Part shown: positions 28,293 through 36,762 of the stretch, piece after piece | Layout: each line of letters begins with the position of its first letter | How positions within the stretch are numbered: position 1 is the first letter of the stretch | Source: Alcanivorax profundi | GTDB lineage: Bacteria > Pseudomonadota > Gammaproteobacteria > Pseudomonadales > Alcanivoracaceae | Length of the DNA: 64,000 nucleotides | Assembly (NCBI RefSeq): GCF_003597125.1 | Contig: NZ_QYYA01000001.1 | Coordinates: forward strand, 806,001 to 870,000 | Direction of reading: 5' to 3' | Translations under genes and position numbers: made by a program | The notes under the pieces: model-generated | Seen by the model: only the letters and a program-made list of their open reading frames with translations | Told to the model about the DNA's origin: nothing | Database searches by the model: none

Positions 28293-29516
28293 TTGCACAG
28301 ACTCTTTAGCCTGTTTTTCCTAACGGGTATCGCCGGGGCGGTGATTCAGCTCATTTCAGGAGATATGGAGGCGCCGGGGCGCCTTGTCAATGCCCTGTGG
28401 CAGGCGGCAGATCTGGCCGTGGATGTGTCACTCGGTTTGATCGGGGTGCTGGCCCTGTGGAGTGGCTTGTTTCGTCTGGCGGAGGCGAGCCGAATGGCTG
28501 ATCACATTTCCAGCCGAATCAGTCCGGTATTTCGCCGTCTCATGCCAGAGATTGAGCATAACCCTGCCGCGTCCGCACCGGTCTCCATGAATCTCGCCGC
28601 TAACATGCTGGGCCTGGATAACGCCGCGACACCTCTTGGCCTGAAGGCCATGGAGCAACTCCAAAAGACCAATCTGCAACCTGCGGTGGCCAGTGACAGC
28701 ATGATCATGTTCCTGGTACTGAACACCTCTTCGGTCACGCTGGTACCGGTGACGGTGCTGCTGTTCAGGGCGCAGCAAGGGGCAGCGGACCCTGCTGCGG
28801 TGTACCTTCCCTTGCTAATGGCGACCACCATTTCCACCTTTGCCGGTGTCTGGCTGACTGCAAGACTTCAGCGCATTCCGCTGAGAGATCCGGTATTACT
28901 CGGGGTTGCAGGCGTCTGGATCGGCCTGTTGGCCTTGCTTGGGCTGGTGGTCTGGCAGTCTCCGCCGGAACTGGCCAATACATTATCAAGCCTGCTGGGT
29001 AACGGCATATTACTGTTGGTGCTGCTGGGCTTTTTTGTCGCCGCCTGGCGTACCCGTGTGGATAGCTACGATGTGTTTGTGGAAGGGGCGAAAGATGGCT
29101 TCACCACGGCGGTCCGACTGATTCCCTACCTGGTGGCCATGTTGGCCGCTATTGCCATGCTGCGTGCCGGTGGTGTGCTTGAACTGCTGTTCAATGGCAT
29201 CCGTTTCGGGGTGGGCGCACTCGGACTGGATACCCGCTTTGTGGATGCCTTGCCCGTGGCCTTGTTGAAGCCGTTGAGTGGCTCCGGTGCCAGAGCGGCC
29301 ATGATTGATGTCATGCAAACCCACGGCGTTGATTCTCTGGCGGGCAGAATGGCGGCGGTGATGCAGGGCTCCACCGAAACCACGTTTTATGTCCTTGCCG
29401 TGTATTTCGGCAGCGTGGGAATCCGGGATTTCCGTTACGCACTCTGGTGTGGGTTGTTTGCCGATGCAGCAGGCCTGCTGGCCGCTATCCTTATCAGCTA
29501 TGCGTTCTGGGGGTAA
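28293..29516 (+). CDS. Nucleoside-recognition (Gate) membrane protein, SpmA-SpmB fusion
   Basis: A 407-residue membrane protein with about nine helices. The first half matches SpmA (SGLFRLAEASRMADHIS, NLAANMLGLDNAATPLGLKAM) and the second half SpmB (SYDVFVEGAKDGFTTAVRL, KPLSGSGARAAMIDVM, GSTETTFYVLAVYFG). In Bacillus these are two spore-maturation proteins. Fused forms are widespread in Gram-negatives, with unknown transport or gating function. The start is a TTG (28293) preceded by GGGGGAAGG. The 3' end overlaps the alkB gene on the other strand by 23 bases. Confidence 0.87.
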   Translation: MHRLFSLFFLTGIAGAVIQLISGDMEAPGRLVNALWQAADLAVDVSLGLIGVLALWSGLFRLAEASRMADHISSRISPVFRRLMPEIEHNPAASAPVSMNLAANMLGLDNAATPLGLKAMEQLQKTNLQPAVASDSMIMFLVLNTSSVTLVPVTVLLFRAQQGAADPAAVYLPLLMATTISTFAGVWLTARLQRIPLRDPVLLGVAGVWIGLLALLGLVVWQSPPELANTLSSLLGNGILLLVLLGFFVAAWRTRVDSYDVFVEGAKDGFTTAVRLIPYLVAMLAAIAMLRAGGVLELLFNGIRFGVGALGLDTRFVDALPVALLKPLSGSGARAAMIDVMQTHGVDSLAGRMAAVMQGSTETTFYVLAVYFGSVGIRDFRYALWCGLFADAAGLLAAILISYAFWG

Positions 29517-30123
29517 TCCACCTGAATGTCAGGTTAATCCGCGAGCCGTTGGCGTGTGCGCGGCGAGGCAGGGCGTGGTGATAACGGTGTTGCACCGCCG
29601 GGCTCATCAGCAATAGGGAATTGTGGGGCAGAGTCAGCGACAGGCACTGGCGGCCGGCGGGTTTTGGCCGAAACACAAAGTCTCGGGGCTCGCCGAGACT
29701 CAGTGACGCAATCCAGGGCTCAGGCCCCAGCTCGGGTTCGTCATCACTGTGATAGCCCATGGTGTCTTGTCCGTCACGGTACCAGTTACATAACACACTG
29801 TTGTAGTCATGCCGGGTCAGGTGTTCCACCTGCCGCAGGACGGGTTCCAGGCAATCCGGCCAGCCCCGGGCTTCTTCTTCAACCCCCGAATACCGATACC
29901 GGATTCCGGCAGCGCCCTGCCAGCTTGTCAGTCTGGGCGTCAGGTGACGTTTGCCGTAAACCGTCACCGTGGGTTGTCGCCAGGGCAGTTGTTCACACAG
30001 CCGTTCGAGCAATCCGTCGAGGAGCCCGGGTTGAAGGGCATCACGCCACAGCCACAAGGGGGCGTGTTCGTCCAGATGATAGGGCTCGACGTTGATATCG
30101 GCATCGTTGACAGGGGTGCGCAT
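29494..30123 (-). CDS. alkB: AlkB-like 2-oxoglutarate/Fe(II) dioxygenase
   Basis: A 209-residue protein with the AlkB repair-enzyme pattern: TPRLTSWQGAAGIRYRYSG, VLCNWYRDGQDTMGYHSDDE (HxD iron ligands in YHSDD), WIASLSLGEPRDFVFR, the distal His in VQHRYHHALPR, and the 2-oxoglutarate Arg pair in SRINLTFR. This arrangement is closest to the ALKBH2/3-like bacterial group, which removes alkyl lesions from DNA or RNA. It ends inside the SpmA-SpmB gene (23-base tail-to-tail overlap). Confidence 0.92.
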   Translation of the reverse strand: MRTPVNDADINVEPYHLDEHAPLWLWRDALQPGLLDGLLERLCEQLPWRQPTVTVYGKRHLTPRLTSWQGAAGIRYRYSGVEEEARGWPDCLEPVLRQVEHLTRHDYNSVLCNWYRDGQDTMGYHSDDEPELGPEPWIASLSLGEPRDFVFRPKPAGRQCLSLTLPHNSLLLMSPAVQHRYHHALPRRAHANGSRINLTFRWITPRTHS

Positions 30124-30179
30124 GGTATCTTAGATATCGCTGCTGGCGTCTTGCCAGTGATGATGATCAGGGAGACATC

Positions 30180-31130
30180 ATGCTGCAAATTTATCGCATT
30201 GAGAACGGTGTGCTGCGCGAGAAAGCCACCGACGACATGCTGCCCGTGCTGGCCGAAGAAGCCAGCTGGATTGACCTTGAAGAGCCTGATGAGGCCGAGC
30301 GGGACCAGGTTCAGCAGTTCTTCAAGGATGAAATGCCAGACTCTGACGACATGGAAGAAATCGAGTCATCGGCACGCTATTTCAGTGACGAGCAGGGTCT
30401 GCATGTCCACTCGCTGTTTCTTTTCCAGTCCGAGGGGAGGGTGCGCACTTCCACCGTCGCCTTCGTCGTTCAGGCTGAACGTCTGCTTTCGTTTCGGGAT
30501 ACCAAGCTGGCAGATTTTCGGCTGCTGCGGCTGCGCATTCGCCGGGGCTGGGTCAAGGTCAAACAGCCGATGGATATCCTGCTGAGCATCCTCGACCAAA
30601 AGGTGGAGAACCTTGCCGATGCCATTGAAGACGTGCACCGGGATCTGGAACAGGTTGGCTACAGTGTGCTGGAGGAAGAAAACGGCGAGCTGGATCAGGA
30701 CATCGAGCGACTGGCACGGCTGGAGGATACCAACGGGAAAATCCGTTTGTGCCTGATGGATACCCAACGTTCGATTTCATTCATCCAACGTTATGTCCGT
30801 GCCGACAAGCAGAGTCGACGCACCTGCGCCGAGATCCAGCATGATCTCGATACCCTGATGTCGCACACCACCTTCCTGTTCGACAAGATCAACTTCCTGA
30901 TGGATGCCGCCCAGGGCTTTATCAACATTCAGCAGAACCAGATCATCAAGATCTTTTCCATTGCCGCAGTGGTGTTTCTGCCGCCGACGATGATTGCCAG
31001 CATCTACGGCATGAATTTCCAGGTGATGCCCGAGCTCGCGCTCGATTTCGGTTATCCCATGGCGATCGGGCTGATGATTCTCTCGGGGATGGCGCCTTAT
31101 TGGTATTTCAAGCGGAAGGGGTGGCTGTGA
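30180..31130 (+). CDS. corA: Magnesium/cobalt transporter CorA
   Basis: The 316-residue protein has the length of CorA. A large acidic cytoplasmic N-domain of about 250 residues contains a long helix. It is followed by two C-terminal helices (about 258-278 and 291-309) with the selectivity signature YGMNF between them and a basic C-terminus FKRKGWL. It forms a pentameric Mg2+ (also Co2+/Ni2+) channel. The ATG has AGGGAG six bases upstream. The stop is followed directly by repeat copy C. Confidence 0.95.
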   Translation: MLQIYRIENGVLREKATDDMLPVLAEEASWIDLEEPDEAERDQVQQFFKDEMPDSDDMEEIESSARYFSDEQGLHVHSLFLFQSEGRVRTSTVAFVVQAERLLSFRDTKLADFRLLRLRIRRGWVKVKQPMDILLSILDQKVENLADAIEDVHRDLEQVGYSVLEEENGELDQDIERLARLEDTNGKIRLCLMDTQRSISFIQRYVRADKQSRRTCAEIQHDLDTLMSHTTFLFDKINFLMDAAQGFINIQQNQIIKIFSIAAVVFLPPTMIASIYGMNFQVMPELALDFGYPMAIGLMILSGMAPYWYFKRKGWL

Positions 31131-31169
31131 AGAGCAGTGAATAGTTAACAGTGAATAGTGAATAGCGGG
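31129..31169 (+). repeat. Heptanucleotide-type dispersed repeat, copy C
   Basis: The sequence gaagagcagtgaat, then agttaac, agtgaat, agtgaat, agcggg begins on the last two bases of the corA stop codon. It matches copy B (minus strand, 13226-13191) over 30 bases with two C/T changes and has one extra 7-base unit. Confidence 0.75.
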
Positions 31170-31345
31170 AAACATTGCGTCGCGGGTCGGGATGGAAGGT
31201 TTCAGCTGCGGCAGGGGGGTGTTTTATGGTAGGGGGCTCCCTTGTGGAGCATGGGCCGGCACCTGCTGGCTGATTGAATCGTTACTGACTATGACTCAAT
31301 GCGAGAACTCCCCGTGTCTTTGGGGGCTTAGGCACTCTTTCCTTG

Positions 31346-32182
31346 TTACTCGCTTCTTTGCCACCCGGATTCGGTTTCACGAGCCTTGCCGTCTTCGGCC
31401 AGTTTGATCAGGTGGGCGTGGAGGGAGAATTGGGCGACGCCGTGGAGAAAGACCGGTACGTCGTCGTAGACGGCTTTGACAAGTTCTGCCAGTGGAGACG
31501 GGGAGGGGGGAAGCTTGTCGTACACTTTGTCTTCGCGCTTCTGGCGATGGGCCAGGGTCTGCGCCAAAGACTCGTCGGGGTTGGCGATAACATCGCCGTG
31601 CCCCGGAGCCATCAGGGTGATGCCCCGGCCCATGAGTTTTTTCAAAGACGCAAAATACGCCTGCATGGAGCCGGAGGGCGGGGCGATGACCACGGTGGAC
31701 CCCTGAATCAGGTGATCACCGGTGAACAATAGCCCTTCATCGGTGAGATAGCACAGATGGTTGTTCACGTGTCCCGGGGTCTCAATCACCGATAAACCCA
31801 CACCGCCGCAATCGACCACATCCCCTTCGCGTAAAACCTGATCCGCTTGCCAGGTCTCGTCTTGCAACCCGTCATCGGGGACAAAGGGGCCAAGGCAACG
31901 CGCCCCGGTGGCGGCGACGATGGCGAGGGCACCGGGGGAATGATCCCGGTGGGTATGGGTCACGATGACCTGGTTGATGGGTTTGCCCAATTCACGGGCC
32001 GCTGCCAGCAAGGCCTTCAGGTGTTCCTGATCCACGGGGCCGGGATCAATCACCGTGAGCGCATCACGCCCATACAGGTAGCTGTTGGTGCCGGGCCCGG
32101 TCATCATGCCGGGGTTACGGCCCAATACGCGCCAGGTATGTTCACCGATAGGGGTGGGATTGCCCGGGATCAGAGAGGCCAT
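31346..32182 (-). CDS. MBL-fold metallo-hydrolase (LACTB2/glyoxalase-II-like)
   Basis: A 278-residue metallo-beta-lactamase-fold protein. The dinuclear zinc motif is THTHRDH, followed by ETPGHVNNHLCYLT, the bridging Asp in FTGDHLIQGS and the last His in MAPGHGDV. A helical C-terminal domain with LAHRQKREDKV resembles LACTB2-type hydrolases, some of which are RNases. It has no signal peptide. The substrate is unknown. The ATG is preceded by GGAG. The 215 bases between it and corA contain only the repeat and a weak CCCC/GGGG hairpin. Confidence 0.85.
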   Translation of the reverse strand: MASLIPGNPTPIGEHTWRVLGRNPGMMTGPGTNSYLYGRDALTVIDPGPVDQEHLKALLAAARELGKPINQVIVTHTHRDHSPGALAIVAATGARCLGPFVPDDGLQDETWQADQVLREGDVVDCGGVGLSVIETPGHVNNHLCYLTDEGLLFTGDHLIQGSTVVIAPPSGSMQAYFASLKKLMGRGITLMAPGHGDVIANPDESLAQTLAHRQKREDKVYDKLPPSPSPLAELVKAVYDDVPVFLHGVAQFSLHAHLIKLAEDGKARETESGWQRSE

Positions 32183-32245
32183 ACAGACTCCAGGGTGTCA
32201 GGAACGCGAATTGTGACGATTCTCACACCATCTTGCCAGTATTGC

Positions 32246-32728
32246 TCAGCGCGAAGACGGATAAACCAGCCGTGCAACTGGCCGTAACTGCCAGCGATCA
32301 ACGGTTTCCTGGTCAGGTGGATGCCGGCTGACCACCGCAAACGGGTACTGCCGGCCTGCAGGAACGTACATCTGCAAACGTTGCTGTTCCTGATACACCA
32401 CCCGGCACTCACCCGCGGTCGGGCAAGCCAGGGCCTGTATCTGCACATCCACGGCCGCGAGGTCCAGTTCACCGGCGTTGGTCAAGCTACCACTCAGTCG
32501 TACGCCAGATTCGGACTCACGAATATCACTGACTGCCAACTCAAGCCCCTCCGGGGCCAGCAGCACCTGGTCGTTGGCGCTTTCCTGGAACATGCCGTAA
32601 AGCAGGGCACTCAAACCGGTAACCACTGCTACCACAGTGATCAAGAAGGCTCGCCGGCCCCATTGCCAGCTGCCCCAAAGCAGTACAATCACAGCGATAA
32701 CCACGGCAAATAGCAGTAATAGGCGCAT
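32246..32728 (-). CDS. Hypothetical membrane-anchored protein
   Basis: A 160-residue protein with two N-terminal helices (about 2-22 and 28-46), then a soluble domain that begins after residue 50. That domain has the shape VRLSGSLTNAGELDLAAVDVQIQALAC, which is like the FxLYD/DUF3426 beta-sandwich pattern, and a second cysteine 7 residues on (CPTAGEC). No function is recognised. GGAGG precedes the ATG. It is divergent from yaaA and 63 bases upstream of the MBL gene on the same strand. Confidence 0.65.
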   Translation of the reverse strand: MRLLLLFAVVIAVIVLLWGSWQWGRRAFLITVVAVVTGLSALLYGMFQESANDQVLLAPEGLELAVSDIRESESGVRLSGSLTNAGELDLAAVDVQIQALACPTAGECRVVYQEQQRLQMYVPAGRQYPFAVVSRHPPDQETVDRWQLRPVARLVYPSSR

Positions 32729-32743
32729 TTATCCTCCAGAATG

Positions 32744-32772
32744 CAGACCTGAGTTCCTGTGATTCATATAAT
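32744..32772 (+). promoter_or_regulatory. Candidate promoter of yaaA
   Basis: A perfect -10 TATAAT (32767-32772) is preceded by CAGACC (32744-32749) with a 17-base spacer. It lies 30 bases before the yaaA ATG. The -35 is weak, as expected for a gene activated by a regulator such as OxyR, but no OxyR site was identified. Confidence 0.45.
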
Positions 32773-32801
32773 TCCCACAGCGACATGTAAAGGAGAAGGT
32801 C

Positions 32802-33575
32802 ATGCTGATTGTGGTTTCCCCGGCAAAAACCCTGGATTACGAAAGTCCGTTGCCGGCACTCAAGACGACCCAGCCGCGCTTGCTGGACGACAGTGAAGTG
32901 CTGATTGAACGCGCCAGAGCGCTTTCTCCGGCGGATGTGGGAAGCCTGATGAAGGTCAGTGACAAAATCGCTCATCTCAATGTGGAGCGCTTTGCCCAAT
33001 GGCAACGTCCGTTCAACAAGAAGAATGCCCGTCCGGCGGCATTTGCCTTCAAGGGCGATGTCTACACGGGGCTTGAGATTGAAACCTTTACCGACAAGCA
33101 GCTGGAACGCGCCCAGGATTCGTTTCGGATGCTGTCTGGTCTCTACGGCGTGCTTCGCCCCCTGGATCTGATGCAGCCCTATCGTCTGGAGATGGGAACA
33201 CGTCTGGACAACGCCCGCGGCAAAGATCTCTACGCATTCTGGGGCGATATTATTACCGATCAGCTGAACCGGGACATGAAAGCCCAGAAAACTGATGTGC
33301 TGGTCAACCTTGCATCCAACGAGTACTTCAAATCGGTCAACAAGAAAGCGTTGAACGGGCGAATCGTGGAGCCGGTCTTTCAGGATGAGAAGAACGGAAA
33401 ATACAAGGTCATCAGCTTTTACGCGAAAAAAGCGCGCGGCATGATGGCCGCCTGGATCCTCAAGAAGGGCATCAAGGACCCGGGCAAGCTGGTCAATTTC
33501 GATGTGGCAGGCTATCGCTACAGCGAGGCAGACTCAACCGCAGACAAACCGGTATTCCGCAGGGCAGAACAGTAG
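32802..33575 (+). CDS. yaaA: Peroxide stress protein YaaA (DUF328/UPF0246)
   Basis: A 257-residue protein with all the landmarks of YaaA: MLIVVSPAKTLDYES at the start, AFKGDVYTGL, LSGLYGVLRPLDLMQPYRLEMG, NLASNEYFKSV and FYAKKARGMMA at the end. In E. coli YaaA is an OxyR-controlled DNA-binding protein that limits free iron and oxidative DNA damage. The length is the family's usual one. The ATG has AGGAGAAGG upstream. It is convergent with the uspE-like gene. Confidence 0.96.
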   Translation: MLIVVSPAKTLDYESPLPALKTTQPRLLDDSEVLIERARALSPADVGSLMKVSDKIAHLNVERFAQWQRPFNKKNARPAAFAFKGDVYTGLEIETFTDKQLERAQDSFRMLSGLYGVLRPLDLMQPYRLEMGTRLDNARGKDLYAFWGDIITDQLNRDMKAQKTDVLVNLASNEYFKSVNKKALNGRIVEPVFQDEKNGKYKVISFYAKKARGMMAAWILKKGIKDPGKLVNFDVAGYRYSEADSTADKPVFRRAEQ

Positions 33576-33584
33576 TCCCTGTCC

Positions 33585-33615
33585 CCGGTGGCATGCCTGC
33601 ATGGCACCGGTTATT
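33585..33615 (+). terminator. Possible weak terminator between yaaA and uspE
   Basis: Arms CCGGTGGCATG and CATGGCACCGG (one G-G mismatch, loop CCTG) are followed by TTATT on the plus strand. The hairpin is stable but the T-tract is poor. Confidence 0.4.
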
Positions 33616-34528
33616 CCACCCAGGGGGATTCGAACCGGTCAGGTTTGATGACCAGCACATCGCTTCTGGCTCGGGTGATCACGGTTTCTGCCGTTGACCC
33701 CAGTAGCATTCGCTCGGCCAGATTGCGGCGCACCGTCCCCACCACCAATACATCGATCTGATTCTCTTCACAGTGTCGGGCAAGGGCATCGGCCACAGGG
33801 CCCTCCAACAGATCAACAGACTCGCTGTCGAGCCCCTGAGAACGGGCATATTCCAGAAATTGTTGCTTATGGTGTGCCTTAAGGGACTCAAGGGTTGCTG
33901 CGTAGTCAGGCACCCCCTCAGCTACTAACATCACCAGGCTGTCATCCACACCATCCATCACATGGCACGCTTGCAGTTTGCCATTCAATGATTGGGTGAG
34001 GGTGCGGGCATGACTGAGCAATGTGTTCGCCAGAGGCGCAGCATCATCATCCTGTTCACCAGGATCCAGTGCTACCAGCCATCGAGGAGGTTGCTCCCAT
34101 GATTCGCTGTGTACACACAGCACAGGGCAAGGGGCTTTACGAATTAATTGCCAGTCACGTGGGGTGAAAAGATGTCGCCTTAGCCCTTGTTCCCGGCTGG
34201 TATGTACTACCAGCAGATCAGGCAATAGGCGCAGAATCTCGGTGCGAAGCGCATCCATTTCGCGCCTCGCCCATACGAGGGCCAGCGAAACAGGGTGCGC
34301 GCCCGCCAGGGAGTAAATTCTCTGCTCCCAGGCATGGGTTATCTGTTTTTTTGCTGCATTGAAACGCTCTTCATCCAGTCCTACCGCACGCACCATGGGG
34401 CCGGAATAGGCGTTAACAAAAACGGTAATCTCCAGGTCTTCTTCTCTGGCCAGCAACAGAGCCTTGGAAAGCGCGGGCTGCGGCGCTTTAAGATCAGGGT
34501 CCAGAACAATCAGTAGGTTTTGGCTCAC
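33611..34528 (-). CDS. uspE: Tandem universal stress protein, UspE-like
   Basis: A 305-residue protein with two Usp domains (about 1-145 and 155-300). The second ends DVLVVGTVRRNLAERMLLGSTAETV, carrying the G-x9-G-S/T nucleotide-binding pattern (GTVRRNLAERMLLGST). The start is a GTG whose GTGA overlaps the anr stop, so it is translationally coupled to anr. A longer frame to 34570 would run into anr. Tandem Usp proteins of the UspE type are linked to anaerobic and stationary-phase survival and are often next to Fnr/Anr genes. Confidence 0.85.
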   Translation of the reverse strand: MSQNLLIVLDPDLKAPQPALSKALLLAREEDLEITVFVNAYSGPMVRAVGLDEERFNAAKKQITHAWEQRIYSLAGAHPVSLALVWARREMDALRTEILRLLPDLLVVHTSREQGLRRHLFTPRDWQLIRKAPCPVLCVHSESWEQPPRWLVALDPGEQDDDAAPLANTLLSHARTLTQSLNGKLQACHVMDGVDDSLVMLVAEGVPDYAATLESLKAHHKQQFLEYARSQGLDSESVDLLEGPVADALARHCEENQIDVLVVGTVRRNLAERMLLGSTAETVITRARSDVLVIKPDRFESPWVE

Positions 34529-35253
34529 AGCTGTATCTCCACGGTGCCGGTATCCGGTGCATTGCCGCACAAACTGGCGCGATCAAGAATCTCAATGTCA
34601 CGACCGGACACCTCCAGCCACCCCTTTTGCTGGAAACGGGTAAAAATGCGGCTCACAGTTTCTACTGCCAGCCCCAGGTAGTTGGCGATGTCATAACGAG
34701 ACATGGGCAGGCGGAAACTGTGGCTGCTCAGGCCTCGGCGCTGGTGTCTTGCCGACATGGAAAGCAGCAGTGAGGCGACCCGGTCATCCGCGCTCTTCTT
34801 GCTGAGAAGCATATGCAGCTCACGATCCGCGCGTATTTCATCACTCATCAGGCTGAAAAAATGGTGCTGAAGGGTGGGGATCTGCTGTGACAGGTTCTCA
34901 AGTTGGCTGAAAGGAATCTCGCACACGGTTGCAGTTTCCAGTGCCTTGGCATTGGAAACATGGTGAGCGGTACTGATTCCATCCATTCCCAATACCTCGC
35001 CGGGCATATAGAAACCGGTCACCTGTTCTTCGCCGTCCGGGCTAACCACGTAGGTCTTGATCGCCCCGGATCGAACAGCAAATACCGATTCGAAATTATC
35101 GGATGCACGGTACAGGTGCTCCCCACGTTTGAGCGGACGGCCACGGCGAATAATATTGTCGAGTTGGTCCATTTGCGCGGGCGCGACAGCCAGCGGCAGG
35201 CAAACAGGGCTCAAGCTACAATCATTACAGGAAACGTGTTGGGACACGGTCAC
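34525..35253 (-). CDS. anr: Oxygen-sensing regulator Anr (FNR family)
   Basis: A 242-residue CRP/FNR-family protein. The N-terminal cluster Cys9, Cys12, Cys18 (CNDCSLSPVC) plus Cys111 (TATVCEIPF) are the four ligands of the oxygen-labile [4Fe-4S] cluster. The central cyclic-nucleotide-binding-like barrel and the C-terminal helix-turn-helix follow. Its recognition helix contains VETVSR, the E..SR signature that reads TTGAT half-sites. It starts at a GTG (35253) with AAGGA upstream. The gene order ccoNOQP-ccoGHIS-hemN-anr matches Pseudomonas, and two FNR boxes in this window are natural targets. Confidence 0.95.
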   Translation of the reverse strand: MTVSQHVSCNDCSLSPVCLPLAVAPAQMDQLDNIIRRGRPLKRGEHLYRASDNFESVFAVRSGAIKTYVVSPDGEEQVTGFYMPGEVLGMDGISTAHHVSNAKALETATVCEIPFSQLENLSQQIPTLQHHFFSLMSDEIRADRELHMLLSKKSADDRVASLLLSMSARHQRRGLSSHSFRLPMSRYDIANYLGLAVETVSRIFTRFQQKGWLEVSGRDIEILDRASLCGNAPDTGTVEIQL

Positions 35254-35318
35254 ATCCTTGGTTTTGCGACAGACGAATTCATGCGCGTTTCAGCGCGCAA
35301 TACATGGCTGACTCTGGT

Positions 35319-36692
35319 TCAGATTATACGACTAAACCCTTTGGTTTGCCTGTTTCCCAGGTACGCATCGAACGGCTGCACCAGGGCCCGGCTAACCAAA
35401 CGGCCCTGCTCGGTTATGATCAGTGTATCGTCATTGAATACCACCAGCCCCTGCTCGGCAAAATCCCGCCACTGGACCATGGCATCAGCAAAGTGCGTCC
35501 GGAAACAAATCTCCCATTGCTGCTCAAACGCCGGGATATCAAGGCGCAAATCACACAGTAGCTTCATAATGATGTCCCGCCGGATGAGATCAGCCTTGTC
35601 CAGCAGGTAGCCCTTATGGTGAGGCAACTGATCCTGGCCAATCGCTGCCTGCCAGTCACTCAACACTTTGTGATTCTGAACGTACAAATTGCCCACCTGG
35701 CTGATAGCACTGACCCCCATTCCGAGCAAGTCTGCGTCGCCATGCAGGGTGTAACCCTGGAAATTGCGGTGTAGCAGCCCATTGCGCTGAGCCACTGCCA
35801 TTTCGTCGGATTCCAGTGCAAAGTGATCCATCCCGATGAAGCGATATCCGGATTGCTGCAGCATTCGACCTGCGCGTACGTTCATGCGTATCTTTTCGGT
35901 AGGAGAGGGGAGAGCCGCGTCGTCTATCTGACGCTGAATCTTGAATCGATCGGGCAAATGCGCATAACCATATAACGAGATACGCTCCGGCTTGAGATTG
36001 ATCAATTGCTCAAGGGTACGGGCCATAGTCATTTCGGTTTGCCACGGAAGGCCGGAAATCAGGTCAACGTTAATCGATTTGAAACCAAAGTCCCGCGCCC
36101 AGCCCAAGGTATCGCTAATCATTTCATAGGACTGTATGCGGTTGACCGCCTGTTGCACCAAAGGATTCAGGTCTTGGACCCCAATGCTAAGGCGATTGAA
36201 TCCAAGACCTCTCAACAGCCCCAGACGGGCTCTATTCACAGTACGAGGGTCGATTTCGATCGCATAGTCACCACGGTCATCTTCACGCAGGTTGAAATGC
36301 CGGGCCAGGTGATACACCAGCTCAGTGATCTGTGCATCTGTCAGATAGGTAGGGGTGCCTCCGCCCCAATGCAGCTGTGTTACCTGACGGCGGGAATCTA
36401 CATGCTGCGCGACCCTGACAATTTCCTTCTTGAGGTGTTGCAGGTAACGCTCGGCGAGGCTGCGATCCGCAGTAATTATGCGGTTGCAGGCACAGTAGTA
36501 GCATACGTGGTGGCAAAACGGGACATGGGCATAGAGCGATAGAGGGCGGCGTGCCTTGTTGCCTTCCTCCATGGCCTCAACAAAGGCATCAACAGGAAGA
36601 TCCTCATGAAACAGGGGAGCCGTAGGGTACGACGTATAGCGCGGCCCGGGCCCTCCGTAGCGACCTATTAACGCTTCGTTCCAATCTTGCAT
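35319..36692 (-). CDS. hemN: Oxygen-independent coproporphyrinogen III oxidase HemN
   Basis: The start was taken at ATG 36692 (GGGAG 11 bases upstream), giving MQDWNEALIGRYGGPGPRYTSYPTA, the standard HemN opening, and 457 residues. The radical-SAM cluster motif CxxxCxxC is CHHVCYYC. GGGTPTYL and EIDPRTV follow as expected, and the C-terminal HemN domain is present (GMDHFALESDEMAVAQ, LHRNFQGYT). It performs anaerobic haem synthesis. A class II FNR promoter lies directly upstream, so it is probably Anr-activated. Confidence 0.97.
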   Translation of the reverse strand: MQDWNEALIGRYGGPGPRYTSYPTAPLFHEDLPVDAFVEAMEEGNKARRPLSLYAHVPFCHHVCYYCACNRIITADRSLAERYLQHLKKEIVRVAQHVDSRRQVTQLHWGGGTPTYLTDAQITELVYHLARHFNLREDDRGDYAIEIDPRTVNRARLGLLRGLGFNRLSIGVQDLNPLVQQAVNRIQSYEMISDTLGWARDFGFKSINVDLISGLPWQTEMTMARTLEQLINLKPERISLYGYAHLPDRFKIQRQIDDAALPSPTEKIRMNVRAGRMLQQSGYRFIGMDHFALESDEMAVAQRNGLLHRNFQGYTLHGDADLLGMGVSAISQVGNLYVQNHKVLSDWQAAIGQDQLPHHKGYLLDKADLIRRDIIMKLLCDLRLDIPAFEQQWEICFRTHFADAMVQWRDFAEQGLVVFNDDTLIITEQGRLVSRALVQPFDAYLGNRQTKGFSRII

Positions 36693-36720
36693 ATCGGCTG
36701 ACTCCCTGAAATCTGTCCCT

Positions 36721-36762
36721 ATTATCCCGGGACAGGGGCCAGCCAATCTTGATCTGGGTCAA
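36721..36762 (-). promoter_or_regulatory. FNR/Anr box and -10 element of hemN
   Basis: TTGATCTGGGTCAA (36749-36762) read on the plus strand differs from the FNR consensus TTGATNNNNATCAA at one position. On the minus strand, GATAAT (36726-36721) is centred 32 bases downstream of the box centre. That is the spacing of a class II FNR promoter (site at -41.5). The box overlaps the last codons of the TauE/SafE-like gene. Confidence 0.82.
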